A stretch of DNA of 64,000 bases from Balanoglossus misakiensis (lineage: Eukaryota > Hemichordata). Below, in pieces: positions 37,954 to 51,288 of this stretch. Location: positions 4,030,001 to 4,094,000 of the forward strand of contig CM082577.2 of the NCBI GenBank assembly GCA_040954595.2, in the 5' to 3' direction. Below the pieces are notes generated by a model. The model ran no database searches. It had not been told where the DNA came from and saw only the letters and a program-made list of their open reading frames with translations. Made by a program: the position numbers and the translations under genes. Every line of letters begins with the position of its first letter. Positions within the stretch are counted from its first letter, which is position 1.

Positions 37954-40900
37954 TCATGAAGCAACCATTGGGAAAGTGTTGACTTCTCCTACTTCTGTGA
38001 CTGGCTGATCGTTCAATGTGTATGTCATCTTGTATTTCAATCTTACTCTCTCCTGAAATGCAGAACACATTAACGAAAAATTCATCAGTGAGATGCAGTC
38101 AAGATTGGACAGTTCAGGGTAAGTTACAAGAGTTGACAAATTTGTTCTAGGAGTGTTACCCCCTGGATAATTACCTACTAACTCAAAGATGCACAGTCTG
38201 AAGACTATCATGTAGCAAATGTACAAAACACACACACATCCCATACTGAGTGCCACAGACTATCTTTATCGTCAGAGCGATCAAAATAATCAATAAAATT
38301 TAAACAATACCCACCTTATTTGGATTGGCTAGTAACATGACCTGTGTGATGGCAGCTGGTGGTAAAATCGGATTGAATGCTGGCAATTCTGACGCTGATG
38401 GCGGCTGTAGTTTCACTTTCATTACCTGTGGACATCAAATTAAAGGCATTATTAACATCTTGTGGATATAGTTGAACATTTCTCATGGTAACTATTTACA
38501 GCAGCATAGGCAGCCAAGTCAATTTTCCAGACAATCCAGTCAATTTGATTTTTCCAGGAAAAACAGTCACTGAATCTTGTCATTAATGTGAACTCACTTT
38601 AGGAACTGCAGCCTGGAAGACCACATTTTTGACAGCTGACGTGTTTGAACTCATGGTTGAGATGACAACCACTAAAATATCTGGTCTTGGGGAATTCTTC
38701 GCGAAGTGAAAAATCGATCTGATGTTATTTTTGTCGTACACAGTCAAAGGGGCATGGACACCTACAGTTGAAAGAATAGAACATAAACATGATAAGTTTA
38801 AAATTATTTGTTTAAAATACCTTGTTTTAGATACCTTATCGACATGGAAAACGCGTTTCAGAAAAATTCCCGACACCCACATTCTCCATGTTTGGATTAT
38901 CAGAGGATACTCCAACCAGATGGTCTTGATTAACTGAACACACTCAGTATTGATCCCCATTATAGCTAGCATAGCTCTTTGACATACCTGGTTGAATAGT
39001 TTCAAGTGGCACCACAATGTCCGCTATTGACAAGACTTCCTTCTTGGGTGTGGACGGCCCCGACCCTGGTCCGGGACTCCCCGGGGCTGTCTGTGCTGCG
39101 GCTACTGCTGCGGGTTGTGGTGTGGCTTGTTGCATGGGTTGTGTCGCAGGCTTTTGCATTGGTTGTGGCGCAGGTGGTTGCTTCGTGGGCTCAATATCAA
39201 CAAGTGGACTTGCCTGTGGGGGTTTAACTGCTGGTTGAGATGTCCTAAAAATACATACATTGGGTCAAAAACGTATTGTTTAATTCTAATTATATGTTCT
39301 CATACACGTAATGAGAAAGTGAAATATTGATGTCAAGTTGATCTAAAATCAATATTTCATAGTGAAAACAGAATTTAGAAATGACCTACCAATACTGAGA
39401 AGGAAAGACATGGACTGGCTTTACTTACTGTTGCTGTTTAGCAATCTGTTCTTTTGCTTGTTGAGTCTGCTTCTGTGCTTTGGATGTTTCTATCATACTC
39501 TTGCCGAGAACGTCCAGGTCATCAAACGGCGACGGCTTGCTTTCTGCGGCCGCTGCTGGTGGTGGCGGTTTTCGTGGCATTGATGACGAAGTGTTGGTCA
39601 GTGGCCGGACGGGCATAGGGCCAAAGCCGTGTGTTGGTCCGCCCACTGCATTGTGTCCCATGGCCATACCCATGGCCCCCATCGGCACTGGCTGACTCAT
39701 TGCATTGCTGCCAAATGCTCCAAAATTTTGTTGCTGTGCAGGGGTGAGGGGGATAAACAGATGACCGTGGATCAATCTATGGAAAACTCTCGACCTCCCA
39801 CTTTAAAGATAATGGAAACCATGAATAAACAAGGAAAGCCATGGAATGTGATATCCTGGAAGCTTGAATGCTTCTCATTTTACAGGAAAATGAATTTTCA
39901 ACACTTCTAATTTTGCATACACTACATATTTATGTGACCATTTTAAACATCCCATAAATTTACAGTGCTACATCATTTACTTGTATGAAAATCACGAACT
40001 GCCACAATCAGATGATTATGCACAGACTTCATAAAAATGTTTGAATCAATATAACACATCTGCTGCTGACGGTCAGGGCACATGGTAAAAAAAATCAGCT
40101 GGTGACGTGTAACAGATTGATGCAGTGTAGCCAATATAGTGGCATGTGCATTCGCTACATTGTGACGACAATGGGAACCAAGATAATGAAATTGTGTTTG
40201 AATTTAGGGCTAATTTGTTCCAGTTTTTTTCCTAACATCTCTGTCTGAAGGACAGAAGTGAAACAAAAAATTCTTATATTCACATCTTATTATCGCAAAA
40301 AAAAACTGAACTAAGACTTTACAGACAAAAGAATATAAAATTTTAGTTCATTGATGTGCAGGACATAGGATTGAATTTCCCGATACAATTGTACTGGTAT
40401 TATAAAATTGAGACTAAATTGATATTGTGCTGTATGCATGGTGGGTGGGAAAAACGACGATGGGGCAAGAATTGCACATTCAATCCTTTATATTTCCACT
40501 GAAAGATAATTTCTGTACGAATGAAGACCACATGCTTTTTTCTATTTATAGTCCAAAGGTATTAAATGAGGGTCACTATAATAAATACTGTCAAGAGAGA
40601 AAAAGAAGTCGAATATGGAAATAGTAGAGTTGTGTATATTTCAATGATTACCAACCTGTGGTGGAAAATGAGTGAATGGCTGAGCCCCAGGATGATGCGG
40701 CTGGTGATTTGGAAAGCTTTGAGTTGTACTCGCAGTTGTTGGATTTGATGTGGGCTTTTGTTGTTGTTGTTGTTGGTTGTGGAATCCTGGCACCCCCATG
40801 CCTGACGCCGTTCCCAGAAGATCGCTCAGATCGGAACTGTAACTTTCCTTGGGGTTCTGTGTCCCTGAATCGTTCAAACCTGTTAATTCATTCGACGGAC

Positions 40901-43900
40901 CATGCAGAGAAAGTTTTGCATAAATCATTAAGGAACACAACAGTGTAATGGTGTTTGTATCAGTACCAGGACAGTTATACCCACAGAACGTTTACCACCC
41001 AGACATTTCCCATCCAACATTAACCCTTTCACCCAAAGTTCACTCTCTAGAGGTCCAACTGTGCCTTAGAACACAATGGATTTGGACCAAGCTATGGTGG
41101 TGAAAAAGTTAAGAGCCAGGAGAAGCATCCAATGGATAAATGTCCAGGGGGTGACTGTCCTAGAACCAATGAATCAAAAGATTACACAACGCAGAATACA
41201 CGACCCCCTATACAGCTACTTACAGAGCTCTAGTTACGCGCACAATTTCTGCCAAGAACCGACACAAACTCACCTAAAGACGACAACTGGTCTTCCAGTA
41301 GCGCCGCACTGCTTGACACTGGTTGTTTCTGCGCTGCGTTGCTGGGCGTCGCCGCGGCCGCTCCGTTCTGGGAGTCTGTTAAATGAGACAATGCTGACGG
41401 CGTATCTGAGAAGGGTTCCCCTGACGCACTCAGTAACACACTATCCACATCAATCAAGGATGATTTAGCACCGCCTGGCAGAGTGAAATGAGGAGAATGG
41501 CAAAGATGGGGTGGAATAAGCATAGAGGCAATGCAAAGACTGAACTCGCTACCTTATATGGGTATTTGCTACAGTATATGTGTTGAGGGGTAAAAATAAT
41601 ATAATTACTCCACTCTTTTGACTGTTGTTCTAATTCAACTTCCCCTATATTTGCGAAAAAATATTTTTTATTTCATCTCTAGAAATTTGATATACCTATA
41701 CATGACCGAGACTGCCATCTTGACTTCATCAATCATTTGAGATTTTCATCCCTCAACCCACTGACAAAAACCTTAAGGTGGCGAGAATTAAGGGCAAATC
41801 TGACCTTTAACCTTGACTTGACATTAGCTTCATGGTATGAAATGCTAAGACAAGTGATTATGGGCTTGAGAAGACGGTGGAGAAAAATGTCTCACTGGAA
41901 TTTACTGTGTTAGCACTGGCTGCTTGTGAACTGGTGAAATGCTGCTTGCTTGACAGACTGGTAGATTACATGTACATTGTTCAGCATGTAATAAGTACAA
42001 TGAAAAGAACCACATGTGTACACCCAGCTTTGGCACTCACACCACACTTCAGCAAGACTTAGTGTAAATTGTATTAGCTTTAAAAAAAGTTTACTCCAAA
42101 ATGGTAGTTCCTTGGAGTCTGTTTTCAGGTATTTAGTTGCAGATTTGCATCTAGCTGCCAGCTTGTAGCAAGTTCATCAATCACACTGCGTTTTCATATG
42201 ATACAAATTCTGACCTGTAACTCACCTGGCAGTGTAGCTGTCGAATCTTCTTCTCCAATTATGACCTTCTTATAAAGAGCCATCACCCTTACTAAATTAT
42301 CATTTGCTTGTAGAACATCACCTGTAAAGATATTATCCCATTAGAACACTTACACTCGTGACACAAAGAAATTAGCTTCAAACAGTATGAGATAAGGTGA
42401 AGCCAGGTCAAATTTAGTTTTTACTCTTGTTGCCCTTTACTTGAAATCCTTGCAAATTCTACACATGAATAGACTTGGGAACTGCAACACAAAAGACAAT
42501 CAAGTGCAAAAAGAACGACTTACTGAGTTCATCATCTTTATCATCTGTGTCACTAGCTAGTGTAAATAGTTTGGGTCTCATTCTTTCACACGACTCGTAG
42601 AGTTCCTGTAAAATATCGGTAATTCACGTTAGCCTTCAGAAATGCAAATTTACGTTGCACAGATTCTTGCCTTGATCGCTGTTTGGAACCCTCATCACTG
42701 ACACCAAACTGTATACAGATATGTGCCACATTCGTGGATTGCACTACGTGGGATACTGGGGCCCCTTAAAAATAATGGTATCACCCAGGGGGTAAAGTCA
42801 TGTTCACTAATTACACCAGCTCCAGATACTGAATCACAAGGTCTGTCCCAACTCATTCCAGGGCCTATGGTCTGACTAGCAAACCTGCATTCCACGGAAA
42901 ATATTACAAACTTACCTTCATCAAATCCAACTCAGCGCTGCTTGTTACACCCGGTCTATAGTGAACTAACATTTCATTCAGTAATTTGACGTTGTTATTA
43001 CACGTCTCTAGTTCCGTCAACCTTCTGTTCACTTTCTCCATTCTCTCGCTGTCTTCCTTCACCATGTTCTTGATCAGTCTGTTTGCTGCCTGCAGATCTT
43101 CTGGGTTTTTGCTTTTCAACAGCCTATCCAGCAACTGCAGTGAAAAAAGAACACCAAAGAATGCTTCAGTGGTGACAAAAGAATAAACGTTGGAAGAAAA
43201 AAGCTCAGTGGTTTCAAAAATTTCAGTTCGCTTCCTTGGAGGAATAAATTCTACCTGAGAAAAATTCTGCAAGGTAATCATACACTAATCAGTTGCCTTG
43301 GTATAAACAGAATCTTGGTTTATTTTTCATGTCAAGAATGTAAAGCCCCATAAGCAGCCACTTTAAGCATATTTTTTCACAAACACCGGTAGTACTTTTT
43401 GTCATTCAGCTGCCATGCAGCCATCAACTAACAAAAGTGGCATTCTCATTTAACCCTTTCTCTACCATGGTTCAGTCCAAACCCATTGTTTTCTATGGTA
43501 AGGTTGGAACCTCTAAAGAGGGAACTGGGGGTGAAAGGGTTAAAACCACTCTGTTGACCATCCCCATCTTGTGACACACTATCTACATGTACCATGGACA
43601 AGCCACTGCCCTCTTAACCCAATTAGATAAATGTACATTCACGCTTCCCCTAAGAATCGCCCTGCCCCCAATCCGAGAGTCTTGTAAATGAAGGTTTGGC
43701 TTCATGCAACAAGATGCAGGAGGGTGTCGATTCAATCTTCAGTTACCAAACACTTGTGTATCGGTCTCAATGTTTAACGAACCTGCCCCCAATGCTGTTA
43801 AGCCTCCACCCTGAGCGTACAGAACGTCCCATGCCTTTTTTTTCTCAAAAACTGGACACATTCATTCATGACAAGGGTGTTGGTGATGTGAACTGTTAGT

Positions 43901-46900
43901 AACTGTTGTTCCCTCATATTCACCTCTTTAAAATAGGCTGATCCATTTCCAAGCCAAGTCATTAGTGTATCAGCGACTACCTTCAGTTTGTCCTGTGTTT
44001 GGATGAGAGGGACACCCAGGACGGCAATGAGAAATATTTGAGAAGGAGCCAGTCAGAGATTGTCAGGGGCGTTGTAGTAACAGCAACTTCGTATCGCAAC
44101 ACCAACGGCAGAATTTTCATGTCGGGAATACTGACGTGCGCAGAGGACAAAACATGCACATCTCCAAAATCAGCTTCAATCTGTTTACCAATGCTTCCAC
44201 AGCACTGAATCTGAGGAGTTGTTGGTCTTAAAGGTGTACACGTCCGAGCTCATTGCTGTCAGCATTCCCTCAACGAAAATCATGACGTGGTTGGAATGGA
44301 AAAGTTTGATTCCTTGTAGACCCATATCAAATACAGTGTAATCAACTTTTGCTACATTCTTTTGTTACAATGGCACTCCTATTCTGTGGCCCAAACAACT
44401 GAAACAGGCATACAATAAATGAAATTGATGAGCTAGGGGCAAATGGACGTGGTCAAACGTTTGGCACCATACCCCCAACTGTTGAAAATCCTCTACATGG
44501 AGTACAAGATGCACAAGTCAGATCGTGCTTGCATAATGCAAGGGCCCCAAACATGAGAATCTGTTGCGTTCAGCACAACATGCAGATTATTTTCACCGCA
44601 AAGCCAAATGATAATATTCAGTTTTTGAACCCTGGAAATATGATTTTGAAATGAGGGAACACTGACAGTTACGCTCAACAGTGTCAAAAGAAAAAAAAAC
44701 AATTTCATCATTTATTCACATAACTTTTTAACAAGTCAATTTTTTCTACACTTTCATCATTCTACGTCATGATCTTAATACTAGGCAGACATTCCAAATT
44801 GGATACAAATCTACATTACAAAAGGTCAGAAGTAGATTTAAAAAGATGTGACAGAGGGTGAAATGTTCATGCTGTGAATTCAAAAGAAGCTATGAGGTAC
44901 CTGTGAACGCTTACAAAACCTTTAACAGTAGTGTTTTTTTTTAATTCAGGCTATGGCAATTTTTGTATCTTTAGATATATACAAAACAGAGTATGTGGAT
45001 AAACCTCATTCACCAAATCAGAAGATAACATTCAGAAGGCCTGAATGGCCCTGTCAAGTCCTGGCCTTTAAGACATTGCAAGTTAGTTTATGTTAAAGAG
45101 ATGACTCATGTAAAAAGTAATCCAATTCACATGTGTACATACATCTTCTATGGTGTTAACACTACCAAAATGAAATATTAGAGCAAACACTAGCTGTTAT
45201 GTGTTATGTAAGATGCTAGGAGATGTTGTGAGTTAGAGTCGTACAACAGAATTGTCATTTTTGTGCAGACTGTGATTAAATGAAAAAATTACCTTTGCTT
45301 TATCATCATCTTCAAACAGCGCATTCTTAGGTCTGGGTGGTGGAGGTGGTTCATAACTTGTGTCTATGTAAGCTGGGTCTTTGGTTACAATGCCTGTGAG
45401 AGGAAAATACACAAAGACATCCAGGTCAGTGCAAACAAAGACAAAGTACAGTACAACATCTCAGGTGGTGGCTGGTCCAATAATACAAACTTGACAATCA
45501 TTACTACACACCGACGGGCCCAAAGCGGTTTCTAATGCTCTGGGGATACTCTATGGTGGAACTCATTGCAGTCATTAACAGGACCCGTAAGTACGCATGA
45601 ATTTATGAGTAGACATGATATGCCAGCTTCCTAAGTTTCAGGGCGGATCAGGCAAATACCATTTATGGTATAATTGTGAACCAGTTCCAGATCATGTATT
45701 CACCGGGTCAGAGACAACCTACCTTGCTTCTTCAACATCTGGTAAGCATCACTTATCTTTGACTCATGAGGCAAGCCCATATGCCAACTGTAAATTAACT
45801 CTATTACTTTGGTTTTCACTTTGTCTGCCGTCTTGTCACCTAAGTACTGTACAATAGAGAAAAACATGGAAAAGAAACAAAAACACATATTAGGCAGTTT
45901 CCAACGAAATGTTATCACATCGATGAAGAAAGATAATTTTTAAAAATAAACAAATTACATTTTTCAAGAACAATGGATAATCTGCACACAAAAATGAAGT
46001 TCCATTTGCACCAGTGTGGTCACTGGTATCTGTAAGTATGCATTTTTTTCTTCAAACGGCAGTAATATTGTGACCCATGTACATGTATACTCACCTTTGG
46101 AGAAATTAACTTGATCAATTCATTGAGGAACCTAAATTTACCAATTTCTTGATGAAACCGCCTCCCACAGTTTTTCACACATGCCTCCAAAACAGTCAAT
46201 GCTTGTAAGGCTTCTTTTTCTTGCGGTGACTGGATTTTGTGTGCAATCAGCTTGGTACTGATTTGAGGTCTAAAGCAAAAAAACACACACACCAAAACAT
46301 GACATCACTATTTTTCTCCATATATGATTCCATGATATACAATATATATATATAGCTTTATAAAAATACTCACCAATATTACATAACCACTGCCATAAAC
46401 CATAAAGATATACAATACTTTTCTGTACACACGGAACAACGCTTTACAAAGAGAACAGTATATCAGTGGCTGAGTGCACAGCTAAAGGAATGGAGCCTTC
46501 ATACAGCTACAGGTCCAGCAAAATGAGAGGAATAAATTTGATAAACTTACCCTTCCAATTCCTTGTTGACCTGGTCACAAAATCCCATGATATATTCCCA
46601 ATCATCTTCTCTGTTGGCCGGATTGGTGGCTTTATCTATGGAGAAAAACTTATCACTATCAGCAAACACGGAACAAACATATGATATGTCCTGTGCTATG
46701 CAACTTGCATTGCATCTTGACCACCGCATCACGCGCATGTGAAAGTGACAACAGTCAACGCCCACTTCGGGTTTATCTATACGAACGTTACCAATGTGAT
46801 AAATATTACTGTCGCGCAATTAACTGTGTAAAAATGACGAAGCAGATTGGACCATAAAATGGGCACACATATCGTGAACACGGGTTTTCGATTACATGTA

Positions 46901-47174
46901 CATGTATAACCAACCCGGAAAAGATCATGGTTTGCATGTAATTGTAACCGCTGTACAGAGAGAGGTGGTGGTGGACTGTCGATAACGTTACGTGATAATA
47001 TCAGTAGTCAAATTCCTTCTAAAGCAAAGACATTTTATCTGAAATTACTAAGCTAAGTATAATTTTATATTTAATTTTTTTTAATGTGCATTTTCATTTC
47101 AGTTGTCTCGGTAAATACACGAAAAACATATACTCACTGAGCCACGACTCGAGACTATCCCCTTCCTCCGCCAT
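37954..47174 (-). CDS. GGA: ADP-ribosylation factor-binding GGA adaptor, 15 coding exons
   Basis: Minus-strand exons: 47138-47174, 46551-46635, 46095-46269, 45723-45846, 45293-45393, 42916-43134, 42524-42605, 42226-42321, 41274-41474, 40656-40879, 39429-39733, 38988-39244, 38598-38761, 38315-38425, 37954-38052. They encode 759 aa. This is a monomeric clathrin adaptor that sorts acidic-dileucine cargo at the trans-Golgi. The VHS domain (about 10-145) shows NKATNPANREDDW, AHKIQSPQEKEALQAL and YQMLKKQGIV. The GAT domain (about 175-300) shows LLDRLLKSKNPEDLQAANRL and NNNVKLLNEMLVHY. The long hinge (about 305-635) carries clathrin-box-like LIDVD and LVDIE, a Q6 run and Pro/Ala/Gln-rich segments. 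The GAE ear (636-759) ends LNDQPVTEVGEVNTFPM. Human has GGA1-3; one invertebrate gene is expected, so no number is given. The start has MAEEGDSLESWL in good context. Confidence 0.94.
41020..41112 (-). repeat. TTAA-MITE copy 6 (93 bp, inverted)
   Basis: It is flanked by TTAA at both ends. Read on the minus strand it contains GGTCCAAATCCATTG-type sequence (plus strand ACAATGGATTTGGACCAAGC). The right terminus has GAAAAAGTTAA instead of GAAAGGGTTAA. It lies in a GGA intron. Confidence 0.8.
43135..45292 (-). other. GGA intron between VHS-linker and GAT exons, 2.2 kb
   Basis: This is the largest intron of the gene, between the exon ending DDDKAK and the exon beginning LLDRLL. It holds a complete TTAA-MITE (43450-43543). 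The remaining short open frames match nothing I recognise. Confidence 0.75.
43450..43543 (+). repeat. TTAA-MITE copy 7 (94 bp, complete)
   Basis: TTAA is present at both ends. The left terminus is TTAACCCTTTCTCTACCATG and the right is GGGGGTGAAAGGGTTAA. The middle has GGTTCAGTCCAAACCCATTG and CCTCTAAAGAGGGAACTGGG. It is one of the best preserved copies. Confidence 0.88.
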
Positions 47175-48443
47175 GTTGAATACTATTAAAAACACTACCT
47201 AAGCCAGTGTGTATTCTCCAAACAAAACAACCATTCATTGTTTTAAAATCGGGATAGAGAAGGTACGCGTTATGATATCATTGAAAATCTAATACCATTT
47301 AATTATCAGTTACTTTTCAACCAGACTCTATTCACATTTTTCTAATAATTTAGTTACATAAAAGCCTTGTCGAAGGCAACCATATTGTCAAATTCCAAGT
47401 CTTTGAGAGGCCTTTGCAACGAGTACACGTCCTGTATCACCCTGCCGGTCGCACCTGCTACCTGCTTGAAATAACATTAAACAGAAGAGAAGTCCGTAAA
47501 ACTTTGGTGTTTATTATTAATTACTCAAAATGCAATTGTTATTTTTTTTTATATAAACCACCAAAATAAATCGATTCTATGGTGGCGCTCTTTTTTCTCC
47601 ACCTTACTGAAAATCTGTGATTGGGTAACTCAGTTTGCCATGTAGGCCTAACTGTAGGTTAGCTAGGTAAATATGCACAGTCAGTTTTGTCGGCTGTGTT
47701 ATGTGACAGTGTGAATATATATCTAATACTAGATAGTTTGGTCTGCATAAAGTTGCATTCAAACGCAAGAAATTGACACTAAATTCACTGGTGGGTTGTT
47801 GGTGCTGTTGTTGTTGATGTTTATGTTGTTTTGCATACTAATATACATAGGCCTATGTACTACCGGCCACTGTACCACTAGTATGCTAGAGTTGACATAT
47901 ATCCAGGAATATAAGAAGAAACGAAAGCGTTTGAACATTGATGCTTTATTTTCCAGTGCAAAAAGTGAAAGCTCTTGAAACTGGTGTTTCTTTTCAAACA
48001 AAAACACACACACACACACAAAAAAAAACTATAGATATATTTATGCATTTTAACAGAGGCAGCGATGGGCCGCCATACAGTTGCTATCGGAAAAAGAAAA
48101 TAATGAATACTTTCAATGAAATAAATGTTGAGTCATAATACAATGTCTAGCAGGAATTGTGAACAGAATTTGGCAAGGCAATCACTATAATTGTCTAAAT
48201 AAGCCCCTCCAATGTTTTTCGTTTGAAAATAGCAAAAGATTTTGGTGTGATACGAATTTTTTTTTATCTGCTTCGAATTCCACTACAAAAAGTGACCATG
48301 CACAACTTTCCGTACTAAAAGAGTAAAATATGATATAAATATAATCGATGATTGATATTTTAAGGCAAGTCGGCATTTATGGATTGCGATCTCTCTTTTT
48401 ATGGAAGAAATGCTGCAACAGTTCTCTATTTAATGATTGAAGA
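47175..48443. other. Intergenic region upstream of GGA
   Basis: About 1.3 kb between tandem minus-strand genes. It should include the GGA promoter and 5' UTR (just above 47174) and the 3' UTR of the SLATT-like gene; TTTATT at 47945-47950 is a possible reversed AATAAA. A short CA repeat lies near 48003-48020. No gene is seen. Confidence 0.55.
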
Positions 48444-49028
48444 TCACTCTTCAAGTTTAGCCCTCAGATTTTCTCTGCGCTTGTCAGAGCCAGAAATTTC
48501 TTGATGAACCTGTCTAAATGTCCAATGTTCACTCCTGATGTAGTCACCTTCAAGTTTCTTTTTTTCTTCCAAATATTTCGAATATTCTTCCCGTATTTTC
48601 TCGACATCAACTTTCTGATCCTTGATCCTGACCTGAAAAAGGTCCAGTCTGCCCCGGAAGTCTTGCAATTCAACTGCCGCCCTGCGGTGCCCTTCGCTCA
48701 CCTTCCGCGGGGCGTAGGAGCTATCGTTGAGCGAACTGATGACTGCCTGGAGTACACTGGTCGCCGCCGATGCAACGACCGCCCTGCGTTTGTTTTTCGG
48801 CTGCATGTCATCGTACACGTCGGACAGCATCGTGCCAGCACCGGCAATGCTGACCGCACCGAGAACGAAAGACGTGTACATCGCCCACCTGTCGAGGCGT
48901 TCATACCACTCGGCACTTATGTGGTGACTCACTGCGTGGAAACGAGCTTTGTCGGCCATTTTCCAGGCTAGTTTGGAGATCTCCTTTCTTATTATCTGGG
49001 AAGAGGAATCGGGAGACTCTTTATCCAT
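48444..49028 (-). CDS. SLATT-like two-transmembrane protein, intronless
   Basis: A single uninterrupted 194-aa frame ends in TGA. ATG at 49028 sits in a strong context (TTGCCATGG). It has an N-terminal helical segment (about 12-45, with HAVSHHISAEWYERLDRW), TM1 about 48-68 (MYTSFVLGAVSIAGAGTML), a short basic loop (QPKNKRR), TM2 about 83-100 (AVVASAATSVLQAVISSL), then EGHRRAAVELQDFRGRLDLF and a charged coiled-coil tail (135-194). This arrangement matches SLATT (SMODS and SLOG-associating 2TM effector, DUF4231-type), in which an N-terminal helix, two TMs and a conserved post-TM helix with H-R-A residues form a putative membrane pore. In bacteria these partner nucleotide-second-messenger systems in defence. 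The function here is unknown. The absence of introns among intron-rich neighbours is notable. Family placement is by pattern, not by search. Confidence 0.72.
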   Translation of the reverse strand: MDKESPDSSSQIIRKEISKLAWKMADKARFHAVSHHISAEWYERLDRWAMYTSFVLGAVSIAGAGTMLSDVYDDMQPKNKRRAVVASAATSVLQAVISSLNDSSYAPRKVSEGHRRAAVELQDFRGRLDLFQVRIKDQKVDVEKIREEYSKYLEEKKKLEGDYIRSEHWTFRQVHQEISGSDKRRENLRAKLEE

Positions 49029-51288
49029 GGCAACGGGGAATGGCTCTTTGGTAATATGTCGCCGTAGCTGGTGAACAAACCCGTGTCAAATTCTGATAGA
49101 TTGTGGTAGTTTAATTTTTTTCTGGGACTTTTTCAATTCACGCAGTTGCTATTATTTGAGAATCAAAACGGGTTGAAGGAATTCTCTTCAATTCACAAAC
49201 ACCAAGTACGACACAAATCATAGATCTGAGATGCTGAGGTTTTGTCTGACTCTTGGCCGGTGATGAAGTACTGATAATCTGGAAGGAGAAAAAACAACAG
49301 CATGCAGTCCGGAGAAAGATTTGATGACGAAGATACAGTTAAAAATTAGTTTTACTAGATTAAAAAAAAACAACCACAGAAAAATATCAGAAATCATATA
49401 ACGTTACTACTTCTCGACAACTTGTAAACAGTCACAGATCTAGAGCAGGTGAACATAGTAACCCTGCGTACAGGTCTGTGTGTTCCCGGCGTTACACGGT
49501 TACATAGGTATTTCTCATTGCACACGCTCGTAAGCTTTATTGCTTCACATGTACATGTATATTTCTTTTCAGTGCCAACATTTGTCGATTCATTGGAGAT
49601 TTTAGTTTGAGATTGTTCATTATTCGCGTGTATAAATTCGAACATATTCAGCTCGATTCACCCTTTTATCACGTTAAGAGGAACCAAAATGGCAGAATCG
49701 AATTCCCCTAGGGTCACATTTTATTGACGACGACCAAAGTTCATGACATTAAATCATAACGACAGTACACCCGTGTTTCAAGTCTGCATACATCTGGTCG
49801 TATTGTAACATCACAGACTGCAAGACTTTAGGCCTATAATTTAAATTCATGGAGACAAAAGTTGGTGAAGTTCCTTTCACAATGTTTGTACCCTACATTT
49901 AAAATCGTACACTTATAAATTAGTAAAGTATATTACAGACTGATTTATACACTTTAATATTCTCACGTAGGTAATATTTCCGGGAGTTCGAATCACTGCA
50001 GTATCTTGTTATTAGATATACGATTATTTTCCCATGTCACATCTCAGGACAGTTCGTTCGAATATCACGTCAAAGACAAGAATTATATCATTATAATATT
50101 ATTTAAGCTTACCAATGCTATCGAAGAGTGCAGTGTACTCTTTCAAGTCGGTGCCCTGGTGTTGGTTCAGCAAAAATGTATATGACTGCCCTCTATCGGA
50201 ATTTTAAGACTGCATTTCCACGAATTTCCGCGAAAGCGAAACAAAACTGCGTGGGCCCCAAGAACGTCAGTCGACTACAAATTTGGTCGCAGTCACGACA
50301 ATGTATTTTTCGAATGTCTGAATTAGGCATCAGACTATCGTGTGCTGATGGTTGAACTTTTAATTTTCATTTTAGAAACTGCGATGGGACGTCCTCAATT
50401 TTACTGTCGCTTTGCAGTTGTTGCACGCGGCGATTGCTCCTATGACTTAGAAATTGCGTTTGTTCCCAAGTGAATGTAGTTTTAAATAGTAAACAAATCG
50501 ACCCGACTTCTACTTTAAATTATGCCAATTCCATGTAAGCAAATCATAGCAAAAACGTATATGCCTAATTTAAATATAGGCTACAGGGTACATGTACATA
50601 AAACGATGTTCCTATTGGGTGACTACATGTATATGTTATATAAACTAAAAGTCTATAGCGGTACATCCATGAGGGATGTCAAAGTTTGGATGATAAGTCC
50701 CGGGCTATTGATAACCACCCGCCCTAGAGCCTAAACGTCGACAATCGGTTGTAAAACTGGGAACAATACAGACAGACAGATGCCAGATGTGTATACTTGA
50801 AAAGTTTTTAGATAAAACAAATCATTTGTTTTGTGAACTGTTCATAGCAATAATAAAGAATGTGCACAATTGGTCTGGACAAACAGCTGATTGACTTATC
50901 GTACATTTCCGATTTTGAGTCTTTCCAGTGTTTTTCAACTTGCATTTGAAATTTTATGAACAGGCAAGTGTTTGAATATTGATGACGCTGCAGCAGCATG
51001 CAGGTTCTCTGTATGACGACAATGATACGTCATATACGCCCTAGCCACGCAAACAATGTGACAGATTGACAAATTTTAACACGCCTAGGAGTTCAGATAC
51101 AGTTGAGCATGCGCATAAAACGTGTTGAATCGTTTCCCACAATGCATTGTGTGGATCGAGAAGAGGCTTGCTGAAAAAGGGTAGTTCCAGCTGCGAAAGT
51201 GCCTCTATAATTGTCATTTTATCCCGTTTACGAAGCATATTTATGCCTACTAAAGTTTAAAATCTAAACCTAAAGGCTTACTGTTGAA
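49029..51288. promoter_or_regulatory. Divergent region between SLATT-like gene and HAPSTR1
   Basis: About 2.3 kb between two divergent starts. On the minus strand a GTAAGCTT donor near 50110 and a CTTCCAG acceptor near 49277-49283 could frame a 5' UTR intron of the SLATT-like gene, so that gene may be intronless only in its coding part. Just before 51289 is CpG-bearing sequence likely to be the HAPSTR1 promoter and 5' UTR. No coding segment is recognised. Confidence 0.4.

Noticed and set aside
48501-48971. 156-codon plus-strand frame overlapping the SLATT-like gene
   Set aside because: It is antisense to the minus-strand gene, lacks recognisable domains, and has a poorer start context.
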